DNA of 64,000 bases from Salvator merianae (GCA_003586115.2 QVOM02000025.1:44436522-44500521), one strand, 5' to 3'; shown: positions 44,601 to 57,380, numbered from the stretch's first letter. Notes: generated by a model from the sequence alone, not told the origin. Made by a program: numbers and translations.

Positions 44601-47600
44601 AAAAAATAAAACAGAGGAAGTCATCAAAATTTCCAGCTCTAATGGGAAGGTCTCTTTAAAGACCGTACTTTCAAAGTGGACAGCATGAAGTGCATTAAAT
44701 CCCACAAAAGTCTCAGTGAAGTTAAAAATATTTTGAGCCAGGGTTTAATTCCTGTTTGTTTCATACAGTGGTAGTTTCTGCAGCCCACAAATGTAATAGT
44801 GCTGTAGCAGTACCACGTAGCTAGTGTCCTCCATGGTCTTTGGTTTTTGAGGTTGGGGGAGAGTTAACTGTAAACAATTCTGAAAAAAAAAAAAAAGACT
44901 GCATTTCTCTAGCTTCTTCAAATGAGCATTACAGGGAAGATTCAAAATCTTGTGTGGCTACAGAATTGTGGCAAAAATTAGCTCCATATTTATATTTTGG
45001 GACATGGAAACACAGGAAGCTGGCCAATACCAGCTCTGCACTATTTGTCTGCTCTGGTATTCCTTTCAAAGAATACCATAGCAAATCTCCAGCAGTCATT
45101 TACATTACCTGCTGCATAAACCTATGGTAATTAGAAGTGCTATTGAATGAACCTGGGATTCCCTGTATAGATCCTGCAAACTGCATTTCGTTAATCTTTG
45201 CACTTCAACCATAATATTAATCTTAACAAGTTTCATATAAGTTATCTACTGCTTTATGCATTCATCAAGTACTTCTTATTAAAAATCATAACAGGGAAAT
45301 GTTTAGTGTGACAGTAACAAAGGACTGTGGTTGTCTAATACTTGTATGGACATTCAGTGAAGGGCTGGAATAGATGTGACTGTGGTACAGCTGTCGTAAA
45401 GTAATACTTTAACTACTTTTGTTGCTGCCTGCAAAGCACATTGCTGAGTCTTTATTACAGATAGGTTTATTACTGTTGTAACATTTGGTTAAGACGTTTT
45501 AACAGAAACAATAACAGTATCATAAATGTTACTCAGGTTTGAAAGGTTTCTTGTTCATAAAGACTAATTCCTTTGAAGTTGTTGATAATGTATAGACTAC
45601 AGTAAGACACTGTTAATAGCCCCAGCTAGTATAAGCGATGGCCAGGATGAACAGGAGGTCAGGGTTTTTTTTTTATTTTCTCTTTTGGGGAGGTACTAAG
45701 ATGGGGAGACTGGTATATATTCTCCTGGCATTCAACCTATATATTGTTAAGCAATGCAATACTGAGAGTCAATGCCACAGGATGCATTTTGCTGAAATTC
45801 ATATAGACCTCTGTGATTTAGGATCTCATTCTCTCTTCCCATTTTCTCAAGCTGTATTGTGCTAATACTTGATGTGGTACTAGTGATCTGTCCCTTGTAC
45901 ACGTGCCAGCAAAGTAGAGAGCCAGTCCCGTGAAGACAGTGCTTAACAAATGAAACTGTAATTGAATCTGTTTTACAGACACTGGTTTTATGAACCCTGC
46001 AATTAATTGACTCATTCTTCATAGTCAAGTGATTTGCAGAGGAACTCAACTGTTTTCTTGTACTGTTCTTTGTTGATATTAAGAGCTTTAAAAGCAACCT
46101 AAATATCAGTAGAAGAATCTATTCTCCAAGAAAAGTGTTTTGTTTTTTAATTCCAAAACCCTCTGATTTAATTGAATTCTTCATTAAGTGGACAGGACAT
46201 AGTGGAATGAGCCCCCCTGTATTTTCTATTTATGAACAAGCTATTTCTGGAGTTGGATGGACATCCAGCTGGTAAGTTAGGAGAGTTATTGGGAAATGAT
46301 AGGATCTGTGTGTCACAGACTTTCAGAAACAAAAGCAAGGAGGTTAAAGTGGGAAAGTTACAGTGGAAAATGAATGTTGGCAAGACTGTGGCCACTTTAG
46401 ATATTCCTTGTCATGCTTATTTCTAGCTTTGTACACCAACTAGCGTAGTTGCTATAACAGATTGCCTATGTTTTAGGTAAGCACATCAAGTTGGCAGAAT
46501 TTGACAGTCATTTAAATTCCACGTTGCCAGCCCTGTAGAAAGTTGCAGGAACTAAGAGGCAAATTTCATTAATGCTGTGCAAGTCTGCATTGACAAAACT
46601 GGAAACTGCATACATTTAGACAAAGATTTGTACATTCAAGACTATTTATCACGCTTGACTCTCCATAGGCTTCTATAGGAAGAAAAATGTATTAAAGGCA
46701 TAGGTTTTTTTTCCAAGTGTGTGTTTCATGTGTTGGTATTGTTGCTCCACTCCACTTTCTGACAGTCCCAGAAGGAATTGCTGAAACCTCTTTGCTTTTG
46801 AGCCAGAAACTTGGCCTCAGTGATAGATAAGCTAGGAACTCTGACTGTGAAAGTCCAAAGAGAAACTGCACTTCCAAACAACCTGCGCCAGAGTTGGCAG
46901 TTTGGAAGGCAGGTTATGGTGGCTAGATGTCTCATATGGTCTGTCTGTAAAGGCTAGATTCACGGACCAACAGGAGGGTCTGCATGAATGGGCATCTCCT
47001 TACTGCCGCTTCACCAGAATAGAAGGAACATCTGCAGCTAAGCAGCTGTTTGCAGCCTACTGCTGAACTAAGGCAGTTGGACTGACTTGATGGTCAGCAG
47101 CCTATAAGGCTAGCCCCAACATGCAGGAACAAGCCAGAAGGAGAAAAGATAAGCATTACCCTCTGTGTTGATGGAAGGATTCTTGAGAAGCTCTTTGGAG
47201 CATGAGGGTCTCTGCCCCCCCCCCAGTCACTCAAGTCACAGTAACTTCTGGAGTGAGTCTAGACTAGGATCCATTTTGTTACTTTGTTTCTTAACAAAGG
47301 CATATGGCTGGACTTGAACCCCAGGCCTCCTGCAGAGTGATAAGCAAGATACTGGGAAGTGTAAAAAAATATCAGTACCAAGCTGTGAGCTTTTTGTGCT
47401 GCTCCCAAGAAAACTTGTATTTGAACCAGAAGCCATAGATTCAGGAGCACTCAACTACACATCTGCCCTAGATGGATGACTCTGGGACAGGTAGGAGAAC
47501 TATCTTTTTGCAGCTGTGCTCCCTTTAGCCCATAGCAAAGGAAGCTATAGTCTTGGCAACAAAAACAGTAATGGCAACCTTGGTTGGGGACCAGTTCATA

Positions 47601-47680
47601 TCTACTTGGCCAAATTGATATAAATCATCAAGGGGTCACAGACAGAAAGGAGCGCCTGCACAGTTTGTGGCTGGTTTGAA

Positions 47681-47892
47681 GTAGCTAGCAGCGGCAGCCC
47701 GTGCCTTTAAGGACGGGTGTTCGCGCGAGTGCCATGGCCGTTAGCGGGGCCTCCATGCCTCCGTACTGATACAGCAGGTCGCTAGCTAGGCGACCTGCTG
47801 TTGTCAGTACGGAGGCACGGAGGCCCCACAAACGGCCATGGCACTCGCGCGAACACCTGCCCTTAAAGGCACTGGCCGCCGCTGGTAGCTAG
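47681..47892. mobile_element. Palindromic (foldback) hAT MITE with perfect 8-bp target duplication
   Basis: The 196-bp element at 47689-47884 starts CAGCGGC and ends GCCGCTG and is flanked by identical 8-bp copies of GTAGCTAG (47681-47688 and 47885-47892), the size made by hAT transposases. The two halves are inverted copies of one another over nearly the whole length, meeting at GTCGCTAGCTAGGCGAC (about 47781-47797). The arms are GC- and CpG-rich (for example GTTCGCGCGAGTGCCATGG) against AT-rich surroundings. No coding capacity. Confidence 0.92.
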
Positions 47893-48454
47893 GCAAGGAA
47901 ATCTGTGGAGATCTTTTCCAACCAAACAACTGCCACTCAGCTACTAGTTAAAAGAGAGAACTGTGCTTAAGTCTCAGTGCTCACTTGGGAGTCATATGCA
48001 GTAACGTTTCTTTCCCATTTGACAGATTTTCCATTTTCATCTTTCTGTTCTGACTGAGGAATTCCAGTCATGGTAACATTGCTATTGCTGAAAGCATTAC
48101 CTTGCCGTAAAGATTCCTATACAAAGTGATGACATCCAGAGGTTTTGATTCTCTGTAACTATTCCCCACTGCAATTGAAATATTTGGTTGGTGTAGTTTT
48201 TTATCCACAATCAGAACCATATTTCATTACTGAATCCTTTTATTTCCAGTAAAATTCATTTCTTTGAGTAATTCAGTCTCCATCCCCATCTTTTCCTGAA
48301 CTCAGCTCGTCAGTCACACATCCATCAAAATTAAACACATCCATCAAAATCCAGTATCAAATTTAAAAGAGCCTGTACATAGTGTGAGATCCCTCAAGTG
48401 TGTGATTGGCCCAAAGGAATTATAGTAACAATACTTTGTTAAATAGTGACTTGT

Positions 48455-49215
48455 TACATAAGAGGAGCCCTGCTGGATCAGGTCATAGCCCATATAGTCC
48501 AGCATCCTGTCTCACATGGTGGCCCACAATTTGCTTCTAGACATTATCAAATAGAAGATGAAGGTATAACCCTCATGTGCTCTTGACTTCCGACAAATGA
48601 CCTTTAGAAGCATCGTGCCTATCTCTCCAACCCAGAGATATTATTCTAATAGCCATTGATACACTTAACCACGCTTTCTTAAAGTCATCCAGGCTACTAG
48701 CCATCACTGCTTCCTCAAGTAATAAATTCCATAGACCAATGACTTGTTGCATAAAAAAGTACTTCCCCTTATCAGTCCTAACTTTCATGAGTGAGCCCTG
48801 ACTCTAGTGTTGTGCGATAGAGAATAACACTATTTTTTCTCAAATCACTTTTTCTGCACCATGCAGGTTTTTATAAATTTCAGTCAGGTCCCTCTTAGAC
48901 AATCATCTTTCAAGGCTGAATAGGCCTTAACATTGCAGCATGATCTTATAGGGGAAGTGTTCAAACTCTCTGATCATTTTGGTCCCCTTTCTTGTACTTC
49001 CACTATAACCTTTCTCAGGTGTGGTAATCAGAACTGCACACAATATTCCAAATGTGGCCTCACCATAGATTTATAAAGAGGCACAATGATGTTTGCAGAT
49101 TTATTTTCTATTCACTTCCTAGCATTGAATTTGCTTTTTCGCTGCTGCTGCACTCTGAGTTAACACCTTCATTGAGCTGTCCACCAGAACCCAAAGGTTC
49201 CTTTGTGCAGAAAGT
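48455..49215 (-). mobile_element. L2/CR1-like LINE relic, ORF2 C-terminus and 3' UTR
   Basis: On the - strand the 3' UTR comes last (48460-48545, reverse complement of TGCTGGACTATATGGGC and related phrases). Before it a broken frame encodes TDKGKYFFMQQVIGLWNLLL and SSLDDFKK (about 48640-48788). Further upstream, to about 49215, the + strand text CTGCACACAATATTCCAAAT corresponds to the conserved CR1/L2 QFWAPQ region. Stops and shifts make it non-functional. Confidence 0.75.
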
Positions 49216-49251
49216 GCAAACCCCATCAAATAATAGTTTCAGTTGGGATTT

Positions 49252-49395
49252 TTGTTATTGGGCTATTCTGCACAGACCAGTATATCGGACCAGCAGGCAT
49301 ACTAAAAAAATCCTTCCACATTCTGGTTTGGTTTAAAAGAGCCCCGCCCCACTTGGTCCAGTATGCCCGGCAGTGCAGAATTGCCTATTGTTACT
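49252..49395. mobile_element. Short hAT-like MITE with near-perfect 8-bp target duplication
   Basis: The 128-bp element at 49260-49387 has ends GGGCTATTCTGCAC and GTGCAGAATTGCC (inverted). It is flanked by TTGTTATT and TTGTTACT (7 of 8 identical). A second inverted pair, CAGGCATACT / AGTATGCCCG, lies inside. Confidence 0.65.
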
Positions 49396-49964
49396 GATAT
49401 ATTTTAAGCCCAGCAAGGAAGTAAAATAATGCTAGAACTGATTCTGAACCGTATTAATTTTCTTAAATTAATATTCTATCTTGCTTATACTGCAGACCCT
49501 GACTTCAGCAAAGTGATGACCTCTCTAATCTTCAGACCATACCTTAGTATTATTCTTATTATATCTTGACTTAAAAGCATTAAGTTTATCAATAATTCAC
49601 CAACCATATTTCTTCAGTATTTTACTGTTATGCATTCTGTCTTATAACCTGTATCTGGTTTGTGACTGAATCAGAATATTTTTTTCCTAAATTTTGCTTT
49701 ACATAAGATTACTAAAGACCATTTTAATTGTCCATCCTGGTAGAAAAGAGAAGGATTTGTTGTCCTGATTCAGATGTGTTTTTAAAAATCGATTTTCTTT
49801 ATCAGTAGCAGTAATCAAGAATTCTTTTTGCTAATCCTCCGCAGGATAACATTGAACATATGTAGACTGACATCGTTCTTTATTTACATGGCGGTGTGAA
49901 TTAACATGCTAGTAGATTAACAGACTTTCTGACATAACTATTAAAGCAGATGGTAAGATAAAAA

Positions 49965-50112
49965 GGTAAAGACATCCACAAAATTCTTGGTGATTACATG
50001 GACGTATTAATACAGTTTTCTTGGCAAAGATATTGAAGTGGTTTGCCATTGCGTTCTTCTAGGGAGGTTGAATTTGGGACCTTCTACATGCAAACTCTGC
50101 CACTGACGATTG
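49965..50112 (-). repeat. tRNA-derived SINE (family S2), copy 3
   Basis: + strand shows TGATTACATGGACGTATTAA, AGTGGTTTGCCATTGCGTTC, then GGAGGTTGAATTTGGGACCT and CATGCAAACTCTGCCACTGA, the S2 order in reverse. Confidence 0.65.
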
Positions 50113-50397
50113 TCATTCCCATCAAATTTAAAACTGACTAATCAGTTTGATTCCAACTGAACACTCTCTAAGTTCTAACTCAGACTACCCTTTGAATCAA
50201 AAAAGGGCAAAACATTGCAAACTCAAACTATTCAAACTCGAACAGGCCAGTTTCAGCTGTTTCATTCAAACACTTCTTTGTGTTCAGTTCAAATTTGAAC
50301 TTTCCCTTCAAACAGGCAGAATGTTCAGTTCGACCTCTAACCTATTGAACACCCCCTGTTCAAAGCAAATAGTGTTCAGTTATAACCCGTTCATCAC

Positions 50398-50472
50398 ATC
50401 TTCCTTCCTTCCTTCCTTCCTTCCTTCCTTCCTTCCTTCCTTCCTCCCTTCCTCCCTCCCTCCCTCCCTTCC
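50398..50472 (+). repeat. (CTTC)n microsatellite grading into (CTCC)n
   Basis: About 11 CTTC units followed by CCTCCCTT-type variants. A simple polypyrimidine tract in the RNF150 intron. Confidence 0.97.
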
Positions 50473-50514
50473 ATGCCATAACCATATTTCCTGAAGAACA
50501 AAAAATGTCTTCAT

Positions 50515-50700
50515 GTTCATGCTTGATACTATTGAGTCAGGGATGCTTCTGGTGGCTACGTGGATACATTCATGCAGTTTTCTTGGCAGATGCAGAAGTG
50601 AATTGCTAGTAGTTTCTTCCAGGAAAATGTCAGGGGTTGAATTCATGACCATCTGCTTCCAAAGCAGTTGATCTACCACTGAGCTACAGCCACTCCCTTA
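50515..50700 (-). repeat. tRNA-derived SINE (family S2), copy 4, clearest tRNA head
   Basis: In sense orientation the head reads GGCTGTAGCTCAGTGGTAGA, a good A-box (TAGCTCAGTGG) as in real tRNAs, followed by GAATTCAACCCC as a decayed B-box. It is not a tRNA gene: no acceptor stem closes and the unit continues into the shared S2 body. Confidence 0.75.
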
Positions 50701-53260
50701 AAATTGCAAATACAAATCAAACGTACAGGCACATTTATGGTTCATTAATATCTGATCTAATGCTGTCATTTTAAGAATTTAGAATTATAGCTACTAGTGA
50801 AAGCTGTTACAAAATTATTGAGTATTCACAGTTGCAGTTTACTGTCTCATGCCTGTAGAGTTCCATGTCAGTAAAAATTCAGTTACTTAAAAGCTGATGA
50901 AGAAAGTAAAAGAAAGTTTCTGTTTGGGGGGGGCGGGGGAAGTGCTGAGTAATCCAGTTATTTGGGACCAGGTGTTCATCAGGTGTTCCGAGGTCTCTCT
51001 CTGTTCTCTTGGTTTCACCTACACCTGAGACCCAGGTGAGGAACACTCCTTTCATTATGAAGGAATAGTTCAACAATCTTCTCCACATTCCAGTGCCTCT
51101 TGCTGGTCACGGTGCACAGAGGCAGTATTCAATTCAGACAAGGTGCCTTTCTGCCTTATTCATCTAGATCAGATTGCTGATAATTTGACTGCTGAAGGGT
51201 ACAATACATTCATTGATTTATGGAAATTAGATACGTAAAAGCTCCATTAATTTGTATAATCTCGTATTTCTGTCAGTGGAGTATCATATTCATGCAGGAA
51301 AGGGTTTGGTGATTTGCTAATAGAGTGCCAAATCCATGTAGGATAGGGTTGATGCTACTGCAAAGCATCTATCTGTGCTGAGCTACCCAAGAAGTATTAT
51401 TATTATAAGGTGGCTCTACAACTGAAATAAAACTAGTCTGTGTTTTTATATTTTAGGAAAAAGTAGTAAAAGCTGAACTGCGAAATGAAAGGAGAAATTG
51501 GGTCCTTCGCACTTAAACAAAACAGTTCTAGTAGCACTTATTTTTAAGTATCACCTGTTATAAGCCTGTTTGGGCTGGGAAAGGGGGGGGGTACTATGAC
51601 CAGAGGGCTAAAGGATCTCTGTCTATAAGCCATACAAATTACTTACATCTCATTTTTTTCCAAGTTTGCCAGTGCTACCACCACTCCTTCCTTAGCAGTC
51701 AGTACCCTCTCTTCTCACAGTCACATACACACACGGATGTAGAGCCCAATGGAGATGTGGAAATTACAAAAGAGCCCTTCACCTTCTTTAGGACTGAAAT
51801 CGTTATGCTGGTTAGTCTGTCTTCCAAGATCTCCCAGGAATGTGGAGGATTTGCCTGTACTCACTTGGATTTTGGAAGCTGAAGGGGTGGGATTAATAAC
51901 TTGAAACACCTATCAGGACTTTCATGTGAAGTTGAAGAGCTCGTTTTACGTTGGTTCAGCATGTCATTTTGCATGCTTCTGCTTCCCAGTTGCTACAATT
52001 ATTGATAGACAAATGGCTTCTAGCAGGATTTAAGAGCTACTATGGGATGAGGGTTTCTCCCAACTCCCAGTTTTGGTGGCTGATCCTCGTTAATCACCAG
52101 AGAACTTCAGGCATGATATAAATAATGTGCTTCAAGTCTATAAGTAATAATTTGAGATTATTTTAAAAGTAGAAGATTGCATTATAAAAAGACTGCATAA
52201 GCCAAAACAAGGGCATCTATAATTTAAAAAATTGTATAATGTTAGTGTTTGTCAAATTCCATTAAACTTGAATCTGCTATATTCTCTGTTTTTTACAATC
52301 TAATATAGTAGTAGCAGGGATTAAGAAACTAACCCTTGTCCTAGCTTTTATGAAACTAATTAAGAAAAAAAGCTTTACAAAAGTTTAACCACAGTGGTAA
52401 TTTCTCTGTCAGTGGCACAGAAACTCAAACAATGGTTTATTTGGCAAAAAGCCTCTGTAAGATTTAAGGTGAACTGTAAACAGTCTAAAGAGTATTATCT
52501 GTTTTTGAGAATGGACAATTGACTGTCTTACTTTTTTCAACTGTTTATATTCCATTAGCAATTAAAAATTCCAGAGCAATCTGTAACAATAGCGAAGAAC
52601 AAAACAATAAGAAAAAGATAACAAAAGAAAAACACTTGGCCAAATAAGAGATCTATCTGTATTGGTATAAACACATGGCAGATCATTGGTTGCCATGTTT
52701 CTGGAGAGAAGATGGTGGCACTAACTGATTGCCATAGCTGGGAGCTGCTTGTACCCAGGTGGACCTCTGCGTGTAGTAGCTCAACCATGGAAGCCATGAG
52801 ATGAGAGAGAATTAAATGATTGATCAATTTTGAATACATTTTACCTTTCAGACCTTTATCGATATTAAAACTAATAAAATGCTGGGCAAGTAAATGAACA
52901 AAAATGTCCAAAATAGGAATATAAAATATTGCAAAGTACACATAAACCATGATGCTGGAATTGAGTATCAATTCTGTAAAACCTTACAACAACTCTTTGC
53001 TTGTGAGCAATATGAGCTGGTTGAATCACTGAAGCTTTCAAAACAAATATAGCCACTTTGTGGTATATTAGTCAGCACCGTGGAGTAGAAAAGCCATTTT
53101 TACTTTGACATCAAAGAATTTAAAGTGAATTAGCAAGGATGCTAAGTAGTGATCCATAATGCTTGGATATAATTGACAATCAAAATGCATGTGTGCCATG
53201 TCTTCCAGCTCTGGTGCACCACAATCTCAAAGTCTTTCATCACGCAGGATACACTGATAA
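50701..53260. other. Intron sequence, nothing recognised
   Basis: No repeat ends or coding motifs seen; candidate area for conserved non-coding DNA if alignments exist. Confidence 0.4.
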
Positions 53261-53264
53261 CGAA

Positions 53265-53470
53265 GGCTGTGATCAGACATAAAAAGGGGGCCTTAGAGAG
53301 ACAGTGTGTGACCTTTGTGTCCCCAACCTTCTCTAATCCACCTTTTCTAGCATAGAATGTTCATGACATGGGGAGGGGCAGACTGGTGTGTGAACAGTCC
53401 CACCTCGAAGCCTTCAGTAAAACACACAGAGATGCGCTTTTTTTTTTTTTTTGCTGGATCTGGTCACAGC
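53265..53470. mobile_element. MITE of the same family as 34440-34616, copy 2
   Basis: GGCTGTGATCAGACA at the left and TCTGGTCACAGC at the right are inverted repeats, and the interior GGGGAGGGGCAGACTGGTGT followed by CCCACCTCGAAGCC matches copy 1. A poly-T run (about 53440) enlarges the right part. Confidence 0.7.
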
Positions 53471-54196
53471 TTCAGTTTCATCATAGTGTCAGCTAGGTCA
53501 AATCACAGTTGCATGAAAGCCTTATAAAGTTCATAGTCATGTTGAATAATAAATAGCTTTAAAGTTTATCTGATGTGTAGCTAGTCAACCATGGCACAGT
53601 ACTAAGGCTGGAAATGGAAGCTAGGTTGCTTTGGAGCCAATGTCCCAAGCTGTTTGTTTAAAGATTGACTTACATTTGTTGCCCAGGTAGCCCAGAGGTT
53701 GTAAAAAAGAACCATGCTGCAGACTGTGGGTTGTCAGCTATGTTTTCCCACTAGATAGTGCACCTGTTCTTCCAGGCACGGGCTAGAAAGTCTGTCCCAA
53801 TCTATGGTGGAAGCCTAAAGCAGTAGTTGTACTGTTTGGTTAAAATAGGGCTTTTGAAGAGGTGCATTCCTTACTCTGCTCAAACATCTTGTAGAAGAGA
53901 AGTTTTTGATTTTCCTAAAATTAGACAGAAAAATTTGCAACTAAAAGTCTTCTACCTTCTGAGTCTTGAGAAATCCCCAGAGTTTTTCCCCATAAAAGAA
54001 CACTAGTATATCTTTGCATTGAACACTTTGAGAAGAGTAGATTTTAGAGTTCTATGCTTATTAGAATTTAAGATATGGTAAATTTTCACTTGTTTAGATT
54101 TCTGTTGACACAGTTTTAATACAGGTTTTGGACAGGTGAACATATATGTTTATTTTCCACATATACCCATTTTGCACATTTTTACGTACATTGTGT

Positions 54197-54205
54197 ACAC
54201 ACACG

Positions 54206-54244
<39 letters not shown>
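54197..54244 (+). repeat. (AC)n(AT)n microsatellite
   Basis: An AC run with one CG interruption passes into about 13 AT units. Confidence 0.97.
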
Positions 54245-54245
<1 letters not shown>

Positions 54246-54658
54246 GCATATACTGTATATAGTTACTGCATGCATTCAAATTGATATGTACTTTTCCAAA
54301 AATGCTTTCTTGTGCTTTAGTTTCTTTGAACAGAACTAGAAAATAACAAGCAGATAAATGTTTATTTGGATGCTTTCCTGGTTTTTTTTTAACTGAAATT
54401 ACTTTGTTAGTCAATTAAAAAGACAGGTTCTCCTGCTTAGATTCTGTGTCTCACTGTTATTTCATTCAATACATATGCAATTAAAATCCTTTATGATCAA
54501 AGTACTTGCTTTATTTACAGGCTTTTATTTTCTGGAGGTGACTTTTAATCTCTTGTAGTTTACAGATGGAAGTCTTTAGTAACATGGGAGGGGAGGCACA
54601 TGCTGTAACTTCAAACATTTTTATGTTTATTCTCTTTAAAAACAATGCAATTTCTTAC

Positions 54659-54678
54659 TTTTTTTTTTTTTTTTTTTT
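54659..54678 (+). repeat. Poly-T tract
   Basis: Twenty T in a row; possibly the tail of a reversed retroposed fragment, but no body is recognised. Confidence 0.9.
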
Positions 54679-54808
54679 AAATCATGTGAACAGGATTTTC
54701 CTGCATACCTTTATATCAGACAAAGTTTAGTCATCTTTTTTGGGATGAGGCAAAAGGTCCAGAAGTGAATATGAAAACATGCACATCTGCTTTTCTGGGC
54801 ATTATTGA

Positions 54809-54830
54809 GATGATGATGATGATGATGATG

Positions 54831-54873
<43 letters not shown>
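54809..54873 (+). repeat. Compound microsatellite (ATG)n(AAT)n
   Basis: About eight ATG units followed directly by about 13 AAT units. Confidence 0.97.
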
Positions 54874-56464
54874 GCCACGGAAGAAGTAGGCAGGAAATAT
54901 GTGGACCTCCATATACATTTGGACTCAAAATTAAGATGAATTCTAACCAATATATGGCCATAAGTCAGGTATGGTGGAAAATGTAGTCCTAAAATATTTT
55001 GGTAGCTGCAGAGTCTTTTAGCCAGTGCGGGCTCATGAAATGCTTCCGCAGTGGTACAAATGCCCCAATCGAAAAGCTGCTTTGATCCCCCTGAGCTACA
55101 CTTCAAAATTATGCTTGAGGAGAAGCTTCCAGTCAGAAATGTATGCTTGCTCTGTGGTCCGCTGCAGCTTCCACATGTCATATATATAAGTTTGCAATGA
55201 TTACTACAATGACTTCTGTTGTGCTTTGTACTGCCTTTTCTGCTTGCGCAGTACTTTGTTTAGTGTATAGAATTTCAGGCATGCTGCCTCATGCTATTTA
55301 GCTGATAAGTGCTGCTGGAGCAATGCCCTTTCTTTTTGGATTCTGTTTGGGGAACATTGCTTTGATCATGCTGAACGTGAATTCGTGTGTTGAACTGGAT
55401 CCAGAGAGAACAACTGGTAACTGTGAAAGGAATTCTTGTCAGTGGGGCAAAAAGGTAATTCTGTACAGACAGTGAATGCTATTGTTGTAGGATCTCCAAT
55501 GGATTCTCTTACTGCCTCCAGATGGGAGGAAAATGCAGGATCTTGGTTGGATCTCGCAATTGTCTCTCACCATCCCTGCCAGATGGCAGGGCGACATTGC
55601 AGGGCAAGTGCAGGCACTTGCCTGTTTGCTGCTTGCATCCACAATGGTGAGGCCACTCCGCAAGGAATTTCAGTGACACAAAATACCCAGAATGCATGGC
55701 CACCATTGTCATCTCTGTTTTATTGCTGCAAATGCATGGGGGCCATTTTGTTTAAGGTCCATGGCAAAAGCAAGCAAGTCGTATTGCTGTCCCAGGAAAA
55801 TTCAGGTAGATGATAGTTGATTTTCCTGGCATAACAATACCACATGATATCGCTTCTACATCCTAGGGCTGTGTTGGGATTGTAACAGAGCTGTGGCAAT
55901 CCTGAAATAGTCCCAGAATAATCCCATGGTTTAGGCCCTCTCTGAATGAGGTCACATACTATTTTTCTCTTATGACAATTTTTATACATTTGAATTTACA
56001 TTTTTTTTTTTCTTTAAATGATAAAACAGCAGGAGGATCCTTCCTATTAAACACTGCGACGATCCATAACTTTTCTTTATGTGTATCAGATATGAATATG
56101 CATGTATCTAATACTACAGTGGTTGAACTTCCCTCTTCTCCACAGCTATTTAAAATGGAAGGTTGTTGTCATCATTTGCACCTAGCCCTCCAAGGGATGA
56201 TGGCATTATTAGTCCAACATTGTTTAAAGTTCCCTCTACTTTCTTTAAAATCCAAAAGATCTGGGTTCATCCTCAGGGAACAGTTTCATCATGGGAGCCG
56301 CTCCCAAAGCAAAGCTTGGCATTTAAGTTTTTTTAATAAGGCCTTGATCTGGATTCCATCTTACAGGAAGGAAGCTAAATCACCACAGGAAGTAGGGTCT
56401 CATCCATATCATCACAGATCCTTTGGGAGACTGGTCTTCAGTAACAGAGCTTTTAGATTATGAA

Positions 56465-56760
56465 TATTGTCAGGGGTGCTCCTGTTGTGGTTGTGACAAA
56501 TAACTGAGTGCCATCCAGCAGTTTGGCCTTCTTGTTGGTGGCTCCTGTTTTTTAGAATGCTGTCCCCCATGATATCTGTGAGGTACCTAATTTTACATCT
56601 TTTAGGTACCTATTGAATATACTTCTTTTTAACTAGATCTTCGCAGCATGAATGATTTTTCCTTCCTTACCACTGCTTTTAATTATAATTCTGTGTATGT
56701 TGGTTGTTTTTATCTGTTTTTAGTGTGAACTGCCTTGCGATTTTAGAATGGTTGTGCTTC
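56465..56760 (+). repeat. Old LINE-like 3' repeat, copy 1
   Basis: Shares order and phrases with 61105-61400: a GTGGTTGTGAC segment, a TTCTTGTTGGTGGCTCCTG-like segment, an ATGCTGTCCCCC-like segment, then a T-rich run. Typical of the 3' parts of old lizard LINEs; class uncertain. Confidence 0.4.
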
Positions 56761-56956
56761 TCTTTCAACACAATTTGTATTCAAATTTCAGCGTGTTTAC
56801 CTGAATTCTGGCATTTTTGTGTACATGTTTGGTAGTAAGCAGATTTTAACTTTTATTTTAGATGTACCTCAAAGTGGTTTAGAGTCTGCAATGGCAATCC
56901 ATTCCAGTCATATACATTTTGCATGCTACTGGAACAGAACAGGAATGCTCCACAAA

Positions 56957-57380
56957 GAGCCTTTTTGCAGTTTTCACCATAGAACAGGAGAATTATCCTG
57001 TTCTGCGCTGGAACAGACCTTCCAGCATGGCAACCATCACACTCCGAGACCATGGAAAAGACCACCAGCATGATACCAGCATTCACAGTGCAAGTGCTGG
57101 CATCTTGCACCATTACAGAAGCCAGGAAACTTCTGGACACTGGCATAGCAACCAGCAATGCCATGCAACTGTGTTCACACCGGAAGTGGGTGCGAACGCA
57201 GTATACCAGGAGCAGTCCAGCTGCTCCTGGTACAGCTGTAGGGCACGCTTTTGTGCTCCACGGCAGGTGGCTATTGAGAGCAGCTGTAGTTTGCTCCCGA
57301 TTGCCAGGGTCTCAATGAAATGCGGAAGCACTTCACTAGTGAGGTTGTCCAACGCTCACTAGTGGAAAGTCCAGAAAGAC
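56957..57380 (+). mobile_element. Non-autonomous DNA transposon, family A, copy
   Basis: Ends GCCTTTTTGCAGTTTTCACC and the complement of GTCTTTCTGGACTTTCCAC are related inverted repeats. The core ACACCGGAAGTGGGTGCGAA at about 57176 is the least decayed. A perfect inverted pair CCAGGAGCAG / CTGCTCCTGG follows it. Length 424 bp. Confidence 0.7.

Noticed and set aside
47300..47345. tRNA-like B-box on - (GGTTCAAGTCC)
   Set aside because: No matching A-box at the right distance and no cloverleaf; probably chance or a lost SINE head.
50620..50697. Possible tRNA gene on - (good A-box)
   Set aside because: No closing acceptor stem, weak B-box, and the sequence continues into a body shared with four other SINE copies.
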